Shown here piece by piece: positions 1 through 8,494 of a stretch of DNA of 31,670 bases. Every line of letters begins with the position of its first letter. Position 1 is the stretch's first letter. Below the pieces are notes generated by a model that was given only the letters and a program-made list of their open reading frames with translations, was not told the DNA's origin and did no database searches. This DNA comes from Halomarinibacterium sp041392205. Lineage in GTDB: Bacteria > Bacteroidota > Bacteroidia > Flavobacteriales > Flavobacteriaceae. The stretch lies in contig JAWKMO010000022.1 of assembly GCA_041392205.1 (NCBI GenBank), positions 1-31,670 of the forward strand, in the 5' to 3' direction. The translations under genes were made by a program, and so were the position numbers.

Positions 1-54
1 ACCAGTATACTGGTATTTTGTAGTCTCTATTTATTCGGAAAAGAACATTCATGA
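1..54 (+). CDS. mreD: MreD C-terminus (partial, runs in from the left edge)
   Basis: The first reading frame is open from base 1 and ends at TGA 52-54, encoding about 17 residues that finish LYLFGKEHS. Its stop overlaps the ATG of the next gene (ATGA, 51-54), the usual sign of translational coupling. A hydrophobic tail directly before mrdA and rodA fits MreD, the inner-membrane rod-shape protein encoded in the mreB-mreC-mreD-mrdA-rodA cluster. The name rests mainly on gene order because only the tail is visible. Confidence 0.6.
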   Translation, partial: TSILVFCSLYLFGKEHS

Positions 55-1916
55 GAAAATTATTACTACTATCTTTAGTTATCATTTCGGGTCTTGTATT
101 TGCGTCAAGACTTTTTTATCTTCAAATCTACAATACAAGCTACCAAACCCTTTCGGATAATAATGCCATAAAAGTTGTTTACAACTATCCTCAACGTGGC
201 TATATTTTTGACAGAAATGGAAATTTATTGGTTTCCAATCAACCTTCTTATGATGTTATGGTGATTCCAAAGGATGTAAAACCTTTGGACACTTTAGAAT
301 TTTGCCGTCTTCTAAAAATGACTAAAGAAGATTTCATAGACATTATGAAAAGGGCGACTGTTTATTCTCCAAGACTTCCCTCGGTAGTGATCCCCCAACT
401 AACCAAAAGTGATTATGCGGCACTTTCAGAAAAGATGTATAAATACCAGGGGTTTTATATTCAAAAGAGATCCCTACGCAACTATCACGTACAACACTCT
501 GCCAATGTTTTAGGATATATTTCTGAAGTAAATGAACGCATCATTCAGCAAAATCCATATTATCAAATGGGTGAACTTATTGGTACTGGGGGTGTTGAAA
601 AACAATATGAGGATGTCTTGCGTGGCTCTAAAGGAGTAAAATACATACAAAAAGATCGATTTAATAGAGATATTGGTCCTTATAAAGAAGGCATTTTTGA
701 TACCCTTCCCACCCGTGGAAATGATATTATGCTTACTATAGATGCAACCTTACAACAATATGGTGAAGATTTAATGATTAATAAAAGAGGAGGCATTGTT
801 GCTCTGGAACCTAACACGGGAGAAATTTTAGCATTGGTAGCCGCTCCCAATTATGATCCCGCCCTTTTGGTAGGAAGAGACCGTTCTAAAAATTTTACAA
901 AACTATATTATGATACTATTGCAAAACCATTATTTGATAGGGTGTTACAAGGCGAATACCCTCCTGGCTCTCCTTTTAAAGCGCTTACTGCACTTATTGG
1001 ACTTCAAGAAGGCGTTATAGATACAGACGAGCAAATTTACTGTCACGGCGGCTATCGCTATGGTAACAGAACCTTAGGTTGTCACCATCATAGCACCCCA
1101 TTGAGCATGATTCCTGGCATTGCAAACTCTTGTAATGCCTATTTTGCAACCGTTTACAGAAGAACCATAGACAAATATCCCACTCCTCAAGAAGGGATAG
1201 ACCATTGGCGAGAACATTTGGTTAGTTTTGGTTTAGGAAATTATTTAGGATACGATTTACCTGCTGGAAATAAAGGTTTTATTCCAGATAGCCCCTATTA
1301 TAACAGCGCCTATCAATACCCAAAATACAACTGGTATAGCCCAGCTACCATTTCAAACTCTATTGGGCAAGGAGAAGTATCCTTAACTCCTATGCAAATG
1401 GTTAATTTTACTGCTGCCATAGCCAATAGAGGATATTATTACAAACCCCATATTATAAAAAATATTATCGGGGCAGACACTATTCCTACTATATACACTC
1501 AAAAAAATACAACGACCATTAAGCCTGAATATTTCGATCCTGTCATAGAAGGAATGTTTGATGTATACAATTACGGAACAGCCTCTCAATTGAAGGTTGA
1601 AGGCATTAACATTTGTGGAAAAACAGGAACAGCCGAAAATTATATTAGAATTAATGGCAAACGAATGCAACTTACCGATCACTCGGTTTTTATTGCCTTT
1701 GCTCCCAAAGAAAACCCTAAAATAGCCATTGCTGTTTTTGTAGAAAATGGTTATTGGGGATCCCGTTGGGCAGGTAAGATTGCAAGTTTGATGATTGAAA
1801 AATACTTGAAAGGGGAAATTTCCCGAAAAGATTTAGAAACCTATGTCCTTAACGGCAGTCTTATGGAGGAGTACAACAAACCGTATACCGGCCAACCTTT
1901 TAACATCAATCAATAA
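51..1916 (+). CDS. mrdA: Penicillin-binding protein 2 (peptidoglycan DD-transpeptidase)
   Basis: Class B penicillin-binding protein that cross-links peptidoglycan during lateral-wall growth, anchored in the inner membrane with its catalytic domain in the periplasm. Residues 1-25 form an uncleaved signal anchor. A PBP dimerisation domain follows (about 45-215), then the transpeptidase domain. The three active-site motifs are visible: S307-P-F-K310 (SxxK, acylated serine), S360-C-N362 (SxN) and K524-T-G526 (KTG). Its 621 residues are normal for PBP2. The ATG overlaps the mreD stop, and its own stop shares one base with the rodA start (TAATG), so the three are probably one operon. PBP2 and the SEDS glycosyltransferase RodA work as a pair, which the gene order supports. 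Confidence 0.96.
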   Translation: MRKLLLLSLVIISGLVFASRLFYLQIYNTSYQTLSDNNAIKVVYNYPQRGYIFDRNGNLLVSNQPSYDVMVIPKDVKPLDTLEFCRLLKMTKEDFIDIMKRATVYSPRLPSVVIPQLTKSDYAALSEKMYKYQGFYIQKRSLRNYHVQHSANVLGYISEVNERIIQQNPYYQMGELIGTGGVEKQYEDVLRGSKGVKYIQKDRFNRDIGPYKEGIFDTLPTRGNDIMLTIDATLQQYGEDLMINKRGGIVALEPNTGEILALVAAPNYDPALLVGRDRSKNFTKLYYDTIAKPLFDRVLQGEYPPGSPFKALTALIGLQEGVIDTDEQIYCHGGYRYGNRTLGCHHHSTPLSMIPGIANSCNAYFATVYRRTIDKYPTPQEGIDHWREHLVSFGLGNYLGYDLPAGNKGFIPDSPYYNSAYQYPKYNWYSPATISNSIGQGEVSLTPMQMVNFTAAIANRGYYYKPHIIKNIIGADTIPTIYTQKNTTTIKPEYFDPVIEGMFDVYNYGTASQLKVEGINICGKTGTAENYIRINGKRMQLTDHSVFIAFAPKENPKIAIAVFVENGYWGSRWAGKIASLMIEKYLKGEISRKDLETYVLNGSLMEEYNKPYTGQPFNINQ

Positions 1917-3175
1917 TGGGCGATTTTAAAAGAAATGTACAATTGGATTGGTGGATTATTATCTTCTATTTTCTATTGGTTTTAATAGGTTGGTTAAATA
2001 TTTATTCTGCATCCTTAAGTGATTCCGTTTTAGGTTTTTTCGATTTTAATCAAATTTACTTTAAACAGCTTTTTTTTATCGCTACAAGTTTAGTGTTAAT
2101 TACATTTATTCTAGCCATTGATTCAAAGTTTTACGAAAGGTTTTCTAGTATTATTTATATTCTTTCTCTAGTATCTCTCTTAGGCTTATTTGTTTTTGGA
2201 AAGAATGTAAACGGCGCAACTTCGTGGTATTCCTTTGGAAGTTTTGGTCTTCAACCCAGTGAATTTGCAAAGGCTGCTACGGCCCTAGCCTTAGGAAAAT
2301 ATGTAAGCGATATACAAACCAACATGAAAGAGTTAAAACACCAACTCCGTACCTTTTTAATTGTTGCGTTACCTGCTGTATTTATTATCCCACAACCCGA
2401 TCCCGGAAGCGCACTGGTGTATGCCGCATTTGTATTCCCTTTATACCGGGAAGGACTTAATTACGTGTTTATTCTTATGGGTTTCATTGCATCTTTACTT
2501 TTTGTAGGTACATTACTTTTGGGAATTTCATGGATGGCTATTAGTATTTTAGTAATTGTTACAGCCATGACACTTTATAAAAAAAGAAGAAAACGAGTTA
2601 ACTGGACGCAATATGTAATTATTATTGCTGCTTGCATTGGGTTTACCTTTTCGGTGAATTATGTTTTTAATTCGGTTTTTGAGCAACGTCACCGAGACCG
2701 ATTTAATATTGTTTTAGGTAAAGAAGTAGACGAAAAAGGAATTGGTTATAATACCAATCAAAGCGAAATAGCCATTGGAAGTGGAAGTTGGACGGGAAAG
2801 GGATGGTTACAAGGCACACAAACAAAAGGTAATTTTGTACCAGAACAACATACCGATTATATTTTTAGTACCATTGGTGAAGAATGGGGGTTTTTGGGAT
2901 CCTTAATTGTAGTTGCCTTATTTGTATTTTTAATTATTCGTCTCATCATCTTATCAGAACAACAAAAAACTACTTTTGGAAGGGTGTATGGATACAGTGT
3001 TGCTGCCATTCTTTTTTTCCACTTTTTTGTAAATATTGGCATGGTTACAGGGTTATTCCCTACTATTGGTATTCCGCTACCCTTTATAAGTTACGGAGGC
3101 TCCAGCCTTTGGGGGTTTACTATTTTGCTCTTCATTTTTGTGAAGCTGGATGCTTCAAATTATATCAATCGCTAA
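1916..3175 (+). CDS. rodA: RodA, SEDS peptidoglycan glycosyltransferase
   Basis: Polytopic inner-membrane SEDS protein that polymerises lipid II into glycan strands for the elongasome, paired with PBP2. About ten hydrophobic segments are visible. Family landmarks include LQPSEFAK near residues 112-119, the large extracytoplasmic loop with VPEQHTDYIF (D314 aligns with the catalytic-loop aspartate of RodA) and PFISYGGSS near 389-397. FtsW is the main alternative, but position directly after mrdA favours RodA. The start ATG overlaps the mrdA stop by one base. The 3' end overlaps the convergent endonuclease gene by four bases (3172-3175), leaving no room for a separate terminator. Confidence 0.95.
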   Translation: MGDFKRNVQLDWWIIIFYFLLVLIGWLNIYSASLSDSVLGFFDFNQIYFKQLFFIATSLVLITFILAIDSKFYERFSSIIYILSLVSLLGLFVFGKNVNGATSWYSFGSFGLQPSEFAKAATALALGKYVSDIQTNMKELKHQLRTFLIVALPAVFIIPQPDPGSALVYAAFVFPLYREGLNYVFILMGFIASLLFVGTLLLGISWMAISILVIVTAMTLYKKRRKRVNWTQYVIIIAACIGFTFSVNYVFNSVFEQRHRDRFNIVLGKEVDEKGIGYNTNQSEIAIGSGSWTGKGWLQGTQTKGNFVPEQHTDYIFSTIGEEWGFLGSLIVVALFVFLIIRLIILSEQQKTTFGRVYGYSVAAILFFHFFVNIGMVTGLFPTIGIPLPFISYGGSSLWGFTILLFIFVKLDASNYINR

Positions 3176-3984
3176 CGTTTTCCCCAACTTCCTAAATTTA
3201 TTTTTGACTCCAGTTCATTCTCTATAGAATCTGGTAATGTCTCAAAAAAATTAATGCCGGTTTTTTCTTCAATTAAATCCACTGTTACTACAAAGTCGTA
3301 AAAAGAGTTTTCTGTTTTTTTATTTGGAATTAAAAATGCCAAAACTTTGTAATTCCCTCCTGAAGCATCCAAAATAATTTTAAAAAATTCTTCCGGCACC
3401 GAAACTTTTTCATCGCCAATGGTTTTTAAACCTCTTTTCAAAACACCGCCAGTAACCACATAAACACCGTCATATTTTTCTGCCCAAAAACGTACTTTTT
3501 GTTCTAAAAAATTCCAAACTCCTGCATTAAATTCTCGATCCTGCGGACTTATATTGCTGGTTAAAAAAGTTTCTTGATAAGCCTCGTAAGAAAATCGCCT
3601 GTCTCCAGCCGGACATAGATGCCCACGATCGTAACCAGAATTTTTATAGTTGCGCCAATCTGCAGCTCCTGTTTTTACATCGCTATCTTCCATAAAGTAG
3701 GGACGTTTAAATTCGTTTTTAGAAAGTTGTTCCTTTTTTAATTCGTAGGCTACCCACTCGGCTTGTTCATGGGCTTCAGAATAGGAAAGGGAAAAGTATG
3801 TATGATAAATAACTGCTCCTGTTGTCGAACTAGGGAGCAGGTTTTCTGAAAATTCTTTAGAAGGTTCTACTTGGACTTTTGAAATATTAGGATAAGATTT
3901 CTGGTTACTGACAATCCAATTTTCTACAAAATAAAGTAAGGTAATGACTATGATTAGTAAGGCAAAATATTTCGCTTTTTTCAT
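3172..3984 (-). CDS. Membrane-anchored DNA/RNA non-specific endonuclease (NUC/EndoG family)
   Basis: Probable metal-dependent, sequence-non-specific nuclease of the NUC superfamily (Serratia nuclease, NucA, EndoG). The signature DRGHLCPAGDRR begins at D119, with H122 as expected general base. The metal-site region SNISPQ...FNAGVWNFLEQ follows at about 143-162, where N153 and E161 are likely ligand-region residues. Residues 5-27 are one hydrophobic helix without a clear cleavage site, so the enzyme is probably tethered outside the cytoplasm. The 270-residue length is normal. The gene lies 1 base after the permease gene on the same strand and overlaps the 3' end of rodA. Its biological substrate, whether extracellular DNA as nutrient or matrix, cannot be told from sequence. 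No immunity-like gene sits beside it. Confidence 0.88.
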   Translation of the reverse strand: MKKAKYFALLIIVITLLYFVENWIVSNQKSYPNISKVQVEPSKEFSENLLPSSTTGAVIYHTYFSLSYSEAHEQAEWVAYELKKEQLSKNEFKRPYFMEDSDVKTGAADWRNYKNSGYDRGHLCPAGDRRFSYEAYQETFLTSNISPQDREFNAGVWNFLEQKVRFWAEKYDGVYVVTGGVLKRGLKTIGDEKVSVPEEFFKIILDASGGNYKVLAFLIPNKKTENSFYDFVVTVDLIEEKTGINFFETLPDSIENELESKINLGSWGKR

Positions 3985-3985
3985 T

Positions 3986-5089
3986 TTAATTTTTTACATC
4001 CAACACATCCCGTAAGGCATTTCCCATTAACATAAATGCCGTAACCAAACTCATAATGGCTAATCCAGGAATAATAGCCAAATAGGGTTTCCCTAAAATA
4101 ATATAGGAATAATGATCCTTTATAATTCCGCCCCAACTAGGCATGGGAGGTTGTGCTCCAATTCCTAAAAAACTTAAACCACTTTCAATTAAAATAGCAC
4201 TCGCAAAATTAGCGGCAGAAATTATAATCACCGGCGCCAAACTATTAGGCAATATATGGTTTACAACGATTCGCCAATGACTAAACCCTAGAGACTTTGC
4301 CGCAGTTACATATTGCATTTGTTTTACTCCCATTACCTGCCCTCGCACCACACGAGCCACTTCCACCCACATGGTAAGACCTACTGCAATAAAAACTTGC
4401 CAAAATCCCTTGCCTAAAGCCAGTGTAATGGCAATCACCAAAAGTAAGGTTGGGATGGACCAAGTAACATTTATTAGCCACATAATAGCAGCATCTATTT
4501 TCCCGCCAAAATACCCTGCCATTGCTCCTAAAGAAACCCCAATAATCAATGAAATAAACACGGCAATAAAACCAATAGCCAATGAAATACGAATCCCTAC
4601 CAGCATCCTACTTAAAAGGTCTCGGCCATACTTATCGGTCCCTAAAAGGAATTTCTTTTCTGAAATGTATGTGGTAGATATCTGCGAAGTAGTAGTAAGC
4701 TTTGGAAAAGCCGCTAAAGGATATTCTTTTGTTAAACCTGCGGTACCGTCTAGAGTATATTCGGTTATTTCTATTGAATGTTCCTTTATGCTATAATTTG
4801 AAATAGGAATTTCTGTATCGGTGGTTTTTCTTCCAAAGAAAAAAATAGAAAAGCCCCCTTGTTGTACTTTTTCAGAAGGCAGAGTTAGCATTTTTACACT
4901 AAATCCCGGCGCTTTTGAATGTATAGAAAGGTGCATTTGATTTGCATTTTGTGAATTATCAGGTGCCAAAGCATATGCAAACAATGCTATAAAAACACAA
5001 AGGAGTAAAAAAGAAAAACTAAAAACGCCCCAAACGTTCTTTTTAAACTTTTGGAGCGCTATGTTACCCAAAGATTTGGATGGGACCAT
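3986..5089 (-). CDS. OppC/DppC-like ABC transporter permease
   Basis: Inner-membrane permease of the oligopeptide/nickel ABC importer class. Residues 17-41 form the first membrane helix. Residues 42-145 are a polar, probably periplasmic segment. The family signature GTDKYGRDLLSR (150-161) starts the BPD_transp_1 domain with five more hydrophobic segments. The EAA loop that docks on the ATPase is TAAKSLGFSHWRIVVNHILP (262-281), and GLSFLGIGAQPP (304-315) is typical of OppC. A complete importer also needs an OppB permease, ATPases and a binding protein, and none is in this window. The ATG is 3 bases after the stop of the upstream protease gene, so the two are probably cotranscribed. Substrate unknown. 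Confidence 0.9.
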   Translation of the reverse strand: MVPSKSLGNIALQKFKKNVWGVFSFSFLLLCVFIALFAYALAPDNSQNANQMHLSIHSKAPGFSVKMLTLPSEKVQQGGFSIFFFGRKTTDTEIPISNYSIKEHSIEITEYTLDGTAGLTKEYPLAAFPKLTTTSQISTTYISEKKFLLGTDKYGRDLLSRMLVGIRISLAIGFIAVFISLIIGVSLGAMAGYFGGKIDAAIMWLINVTWSIPTLLLVIAITLALGKGFWQVFIAVGLTMWVEVARVVRGQVMGVKQMQYVTAAKSLGFSHWRIVVNHILPNSLAPVIIISAANFASAILIESGLSFLGIGAQPPMPSWGGIIKDHYSYIILGKPYLAIIPGLAIMSLVTAFMLMGNALRDVLDVKN

Positions 5090-5092
5090 TTT

Positions 5093-7270
5093 TTAATTTT
5101 TAATGTTGGCCACTTTTCCGTTTCTAATATTGCTTAATTTTAAATCTTCCAACACGTTTACGGCTTCTTCAATATAAATATCCCCTGCAAGATTTTTATG
5201 CCATCTTTTACGTTTTTCTTGAAGGGTGGTATCTTGTTTCATAAGAGCTACTTCATTAGGAAGTGAACGATAACTAAGTTTGTTATCGTACTCATTAATG
5301 GCGTCAAACTTTTTAGTTTCGGCTTTTCTTTTTTCAATATCGGCGGTATAAGTGTTAATGTTTAAAGAGACTTCATTTTCGTCTCGTGAACTTTTAATAT
5401 ACTTGGCATTTTCATCAATTAACCTAAGTTGGTCACTTTTTGCCATTCTTTCTTTACTTCTATTAATTGTCCCTTCATAATCTATGTAGCCATCCCATGG
5501 TTTGTAATTTGCTGGACTTATTTTATCGTAAGGCAACGGATTGTCGTAATCTCTTTCACCTATTTCAATGTAGCTATATCTATCGGGCATGACTACGTCA
5601 CTTTTAACTCCTTCTAATTGGGTAGAGCCTCCATTTACACGATAGAATTTTTGGGTGGTTAATTTTAGTGCTCCCATATCCCCCATATCGTTTTGACGCA
5701 ACCATTGGTTAAGATCTATCATATTTTGTACCGTGCCTTTGCCATAAGACTGTTCGCTTCCAATAATAATAGCTCTTTTATAATCCTGCATCGCTGCTGC
5801 TAGAATTTCGGAAGCTGATGCCGATAATTCATTTACTAAAATTACCAAAGGGCCATCCCAAGTAATTGCAGAATCTTCATCCTCTAATACTTCTTTCTTT
5901 TTTCCACCCGAAGCCACTTGTACTACAGGGCCGTCTTTAATAAATAGTCCTGCAATATCTACTGCGGTACGCAAAGAACCCCCTCCATTATCTCGCAAGT
6001 CTAAAACCAAGCCTTCCATGCCTTCAGCTTTTAAACTTTCAATCTCTTTTTTAACATCAGTAGCGGCATTGCGTTCACCATAATCTTTCATATCAAAATA
6101 GAAAGCGGGTAAATTAATTAGGCCATATTTTTTATCTGCCTTTTCAATAAGACTTGATTTAGCATAGGTTTCTTCTAGCTCTACCACATCCCGTGTAATG
6201 GTTTCTTCTTCAATAGTGCCATCTACTCGTTTTACAGTTAAAGTTACCTTAGTTCCTTTGGGTCCTTTGATAAGCTTAACAGCATCGTCCACACGCATTC
6301 CAACAATACTAACGGGCTCTTGCTCGTCTTCTTGTTTTACTTTTAAAATGGCATCTCCAACCTCCATATGTTCTCCCCTCCAAACAGGGCCACCACTAAT
6401 AACCTCAACAATCGTAATGTAATCGTTCTTTTTTTGGAGTCTCGCTCCAATTCCCTCCAGTTTTCCACTCATTCGCAAATCGAAACGATCTCTGTCTGGG
6501 GGTGCAAAATAATTGGTGTGTGGGTCAAACTCTTCTACAATGGTATTTAAAAATACGGCGAAGTAATCTTTCCGTTCTAAGTCGTTTGTAAAATCGTAAT
6601 AGTCATCCAAGGCGGTTAAAGAAGTCTTTCTGGCTTTGGCTTCCATTTCCTCAAGACTTAACTTTGCGTTTTCATCTTCAATAAATTCTTCTTTCTTTAA
6701 AGAGGCTTCTTTCTTTTTTTCATCGGACGTTTTTTTGGCCTCTATTAAATCATAGTAATTGGAAAGTGTAGAAAACTTTAACTGTTGCCTCCAGCGTTCT
6801 TTTAACTCTTTTTTAGAAGTGGCTAAAGGAAGTTTGTCATACTCAACATTTATTTTTTCATCGATGGTATAATCAAAAGGCTTGCTTAAAATTTCTTTAT
6901 AAAAGGTCTTAGATTCTTCTACTCGTTGTATGTAACGATCATACACAACCGAAAAAAACGTAATATCCTTGTTTCGAATTTGGTCGTCAATTTCGGTTTG
7001 GTAGATTTTAAAATCATCTAAATCGGAAGCTAAAAAGTAGCGCTTCAACGGATCTATCGCCTCAATAAAATTTTTATAAATGGATTCAGAAAAGGCATCG
7101 TCCATTTCTTTAGGGTCATAATGCCCTTTCTCTAAAACATAGGTAATTAAATCTATTAATAATTTATCCTTTTCAGGGTCATTAAATTGTTTTGAAGTAA
7201 AACTGCATGAAGCAACTGCTACAAAAACGGATAATAATAAAATTTTGAAATTCTTTTGCATAAAACTCAT
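5093..7270 (-). CDS. prc: Tail-specific (C-terminal processing) protease, S41 family
   Basis: Periplasmic serine protease of the Prc/Tsp/CtpA family, which degrades or trims envelope proteins from their C-termini. Numbering from a possible upstream ATG at 7315, an N-terminal helical Tsp domain (about 45-290) precedes a PDZ domain (about 285-375) and the S41 catalytic domain. The nucleophile lies in SASASEI (498-503, probably S502) and the base is K526 in SYGKGTVQ. A DUF3340-like C-terminal part follows. The hydrophobic stretch ending VAVASC resembles a lipoprotein signal with C37. The start is uncertain: the 7315 ATG adds a charged leader, while ATGs at 7270 or 7261 give a conventional signal peptide. 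I chose 7270; 7261 is equally possible. Confidence 0.92.
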   Translation of the reverse strand: MSFMQKNFKILLLSVFVAVASCSFTSKQFNDPEKDKLLIDLITYVLEKGHYDPKEMDDAFSESIYKNFIEAIDPLKRYFLASDLDDFKIYQTEIDDQIRNKDITFFSVVYDRYIQRVEESKTFYKEILSKPFDYTIDEKINVEYDKLPLATSKKELKERWRQQLKFSTLSNYYDLIEAKKTSDEKKKEASLKKEEFIEDENAKLSLEEMEAKARKTSLTALDDYYDFTNDLERKDYFAVFLNTIVEEFDPHTNYFAPPDRDRFDLRMSGKLEGIGARLQKKNDYITIVEVISGGPVWRGEHMEVGDAILKVKQEDEQEPVSIVGMRVDDAVKLIKGPKGTKVTLTVKRVDGTIEEETITRDVVELEETYAKSSLIEKADKKYGLINLPAFYFDMKDYGERNAATDVKKEIESLKAEGMEGLVLDLRDNGGGSLRTAVDIAGLFIKDGPVVQVASGGKKKEVLEDEDSAITWDGPLVILVNELSASASEILAAAMQDYKRAIIIGSEQSYGKGTVQNMIDLNQWLRQNDMGDMGALKLTTQKFYRVNGGSTQLEGVKSDVVMPDRYSYIEIGERDYDNPLPYDKISPANYKPWDGYIDYEGTINRSKERMAKSDQLRLIDENAKYIKSSRDENEVSLNINTYTADIEKRKAETKKFDAINEYDNKLSYRSLPNEVALMKQDTTLQEKRKRWHKNLAGDIYIEEAVNVLEDLKLSNIRNGKVANIKN

Positions 7271-7428
7271 AGCATCATTTTTAAGACTTCTAAAATAGCT
7301 AAAAAACCGTGCCAAGAAAGTATAATGATACTAATTTTTTGTTAAACCCAAAAAGGTGAAAAATTTATGGAAATTGGAATTTAGATTTCAGAATTATATA
7401 CCCTATTTTTATACCTTGATTGACCGCC

Positions 7429-8205
7429 ATGAAAAAACAAAAACCACTTATCCTTGTTACCAATGACGATGGCATTACAGCACCGGGTATAAGAACATTA
7501 ATTGAAGTCATGAACGAGATAGGTACCGTGTATGTGGTAGCTCCAGATTCTCCTCAAAGTGGTATGGGACACGCTATTACGGTTAATGACACGCTGTATT
7601 GTGACCAAATAAGTATCGATAAAAACGCTCCACAAACCGAATACAGTTGTAGCGGTACTCCAGCAGATTGTGTCAAACTGGCTACTAACGAAATTTTGCA
7701 ACGCAAACCCGATATTTGTGTAAGTGGGATAAACCATGGGAGTAATGCATCCATAAATGTCATTTACAGCGGCACCATGAGTGCTGCGGTGGAAGCGGGT
7801 ACCCAAGGCATCCCCGCTATTGGTTTTTCACTGTTAGATTATTCCTTGAATGCTAATTTTGAACCCATAAAAGCGTATGTGAAAAAAATAACTTTGGAAT
7901 GTTTGCAAAATGGACTTCCAAAAGGAGTGGTGCTAAATGTAAATTTTCCGAAACTTTCAGAAAATGAAATTAAAGGAATTAAGGTTTGTAGACAGGCCAA
8001 TGCCCATTGGATTGAAAATTTTGATAAGCGCGAAAACCCTTTAGGAAGAAAGTATTATTGGCTCACGGGGGAATTTATAAATGAAGATAAAGGGGAAGAC
8101 ACCGATGAATGGGCATTGAAAAATGGGTATATTTCGGTGGTGCCCGTACAATTCGATTTAACGGCACACCATGCAATAAAAGATATAAATGATTGGGACC
8201 TATAA
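7429..8205 (+). CDS. surE: SurE, 5'/3'-nucleotidase
   Basis: Cytoplasmic metal-dependent survival-protein nucleotidase that dephosphorylates nucleoside monophosphates. The N-terminal motif LVTNDDGITAPGI carries the metal-binding pair D13-D14. S44 in PQSGMGHA and N102 in SGINHGSN complete the usual D-D-S-N metal site. The CSGTPADCVKLA segment is also characteristic. The 258-residue length is normal. The open frame extends to a TTG at 7420, but the ATG at 7429 gives the standard SurE N-terminus and is preferred. It is the first gene of a five-gene plus-strand run. The following ATG is one base beyond its stop, which suggests coupling. Confidence 0.96.
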   Translation: MKKQKPLILVTNDDGITAPGIRTLIEVMNEIGTVYVVAPDSPQSGMGHAITVNDTLYCDQISIDKNAPQTEYSCSGTPADCVKLATNEILQRKPDICVSGINHGSNASINVIYSGTMSAAVEAGTQGIPAIGFSLLDYSLNANFEPIKAYVKKITLECLQNGLPKGVVLNVNFPKLSENEIKGIKVCRQANAHWIENFDKRENPLGRKYYWLTGEFINEDKGEDTDEWALKNGYISVVPVQFDLTAHHAIKDINDWDL

Positions 8206-8206
8206 T

Positions 8207-8494
8207 ATGAAAAAAGAAATATTTATTGGTTTTTTAGTTGGAATTATAAGTACCTCATTAGGAGTTGTTGTATGTACCTTTATAGTTGCAAAACTTAAAA
8301 ACCAAGACTTTATCAATACTTTTAACCTCTATTTAGATTCACAAAATCTGTGGATGTTACTTACGCTGGGAGCATTACCTAATTTAGCTGCCTTTTTTGG
8401 TTTTCTGAAAATTAATAGAGAATATAGAGCTCGTGGCGTTCTCATGGCTACCTTTGCCATAGCAATAACTGCCTATTTAATTTATTTTTTTTAA
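8207..8494 (+). CDS. Small conserved-looking membrane protein between surE and lpxB
   Basis: A 95-residue protein that is almost entirely membrane helix: about 5-28, 44-66 and 71-94. An upstream in-frame ATG at 8189 lies inside surE and would add six polar residues; the ATG at 8207 gives a typical MKKE- start. The stop shares a base with the lpxB ATG (TAATG), and the start lies directly after the surE stop, so it is translated as part of the chain. I recall similar small proteins between surE and lpxB in flavobacteria but do not know a function. Position before lpxB hints at an envelope role only by association. Confidence 0.8.
   Translation: MKKEIFIGFLVGIISTSLGVVVCTFIVAKLKNQDFINTFNLYLDSQNLWMLLTLGALPNLAAFFGFLKINREYRARGVLMATFAIAITAYLIYFF

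Noticed and set aside
2884..3195. 103-residue plus-strand open frame inside rodA
   Set aside because: Overlaps the conserved C-terminal half of rodA in another frame and has no protein features.
3172..3984. Endonuclease as a toxin or defence effector
   Set aside because: No immunity gene, toxin-delivery domain or defence partner is adjacent; a signal anchor and an ordinary NUC domain are all that is seen.
4371..4796. 141-residue open frame opposite the OppC-like permease
   Set aside because: Lies wholly antisense to a well-supported permease; composition is what the reverse of a membrane gene gives.
7262..7428. Promoters in the prc-surE divergent gap
   Set aside because: Only partial matches (TACTTTCT on minus, TACCTTG on plus) to the -7 consensus; too weak to list as features.
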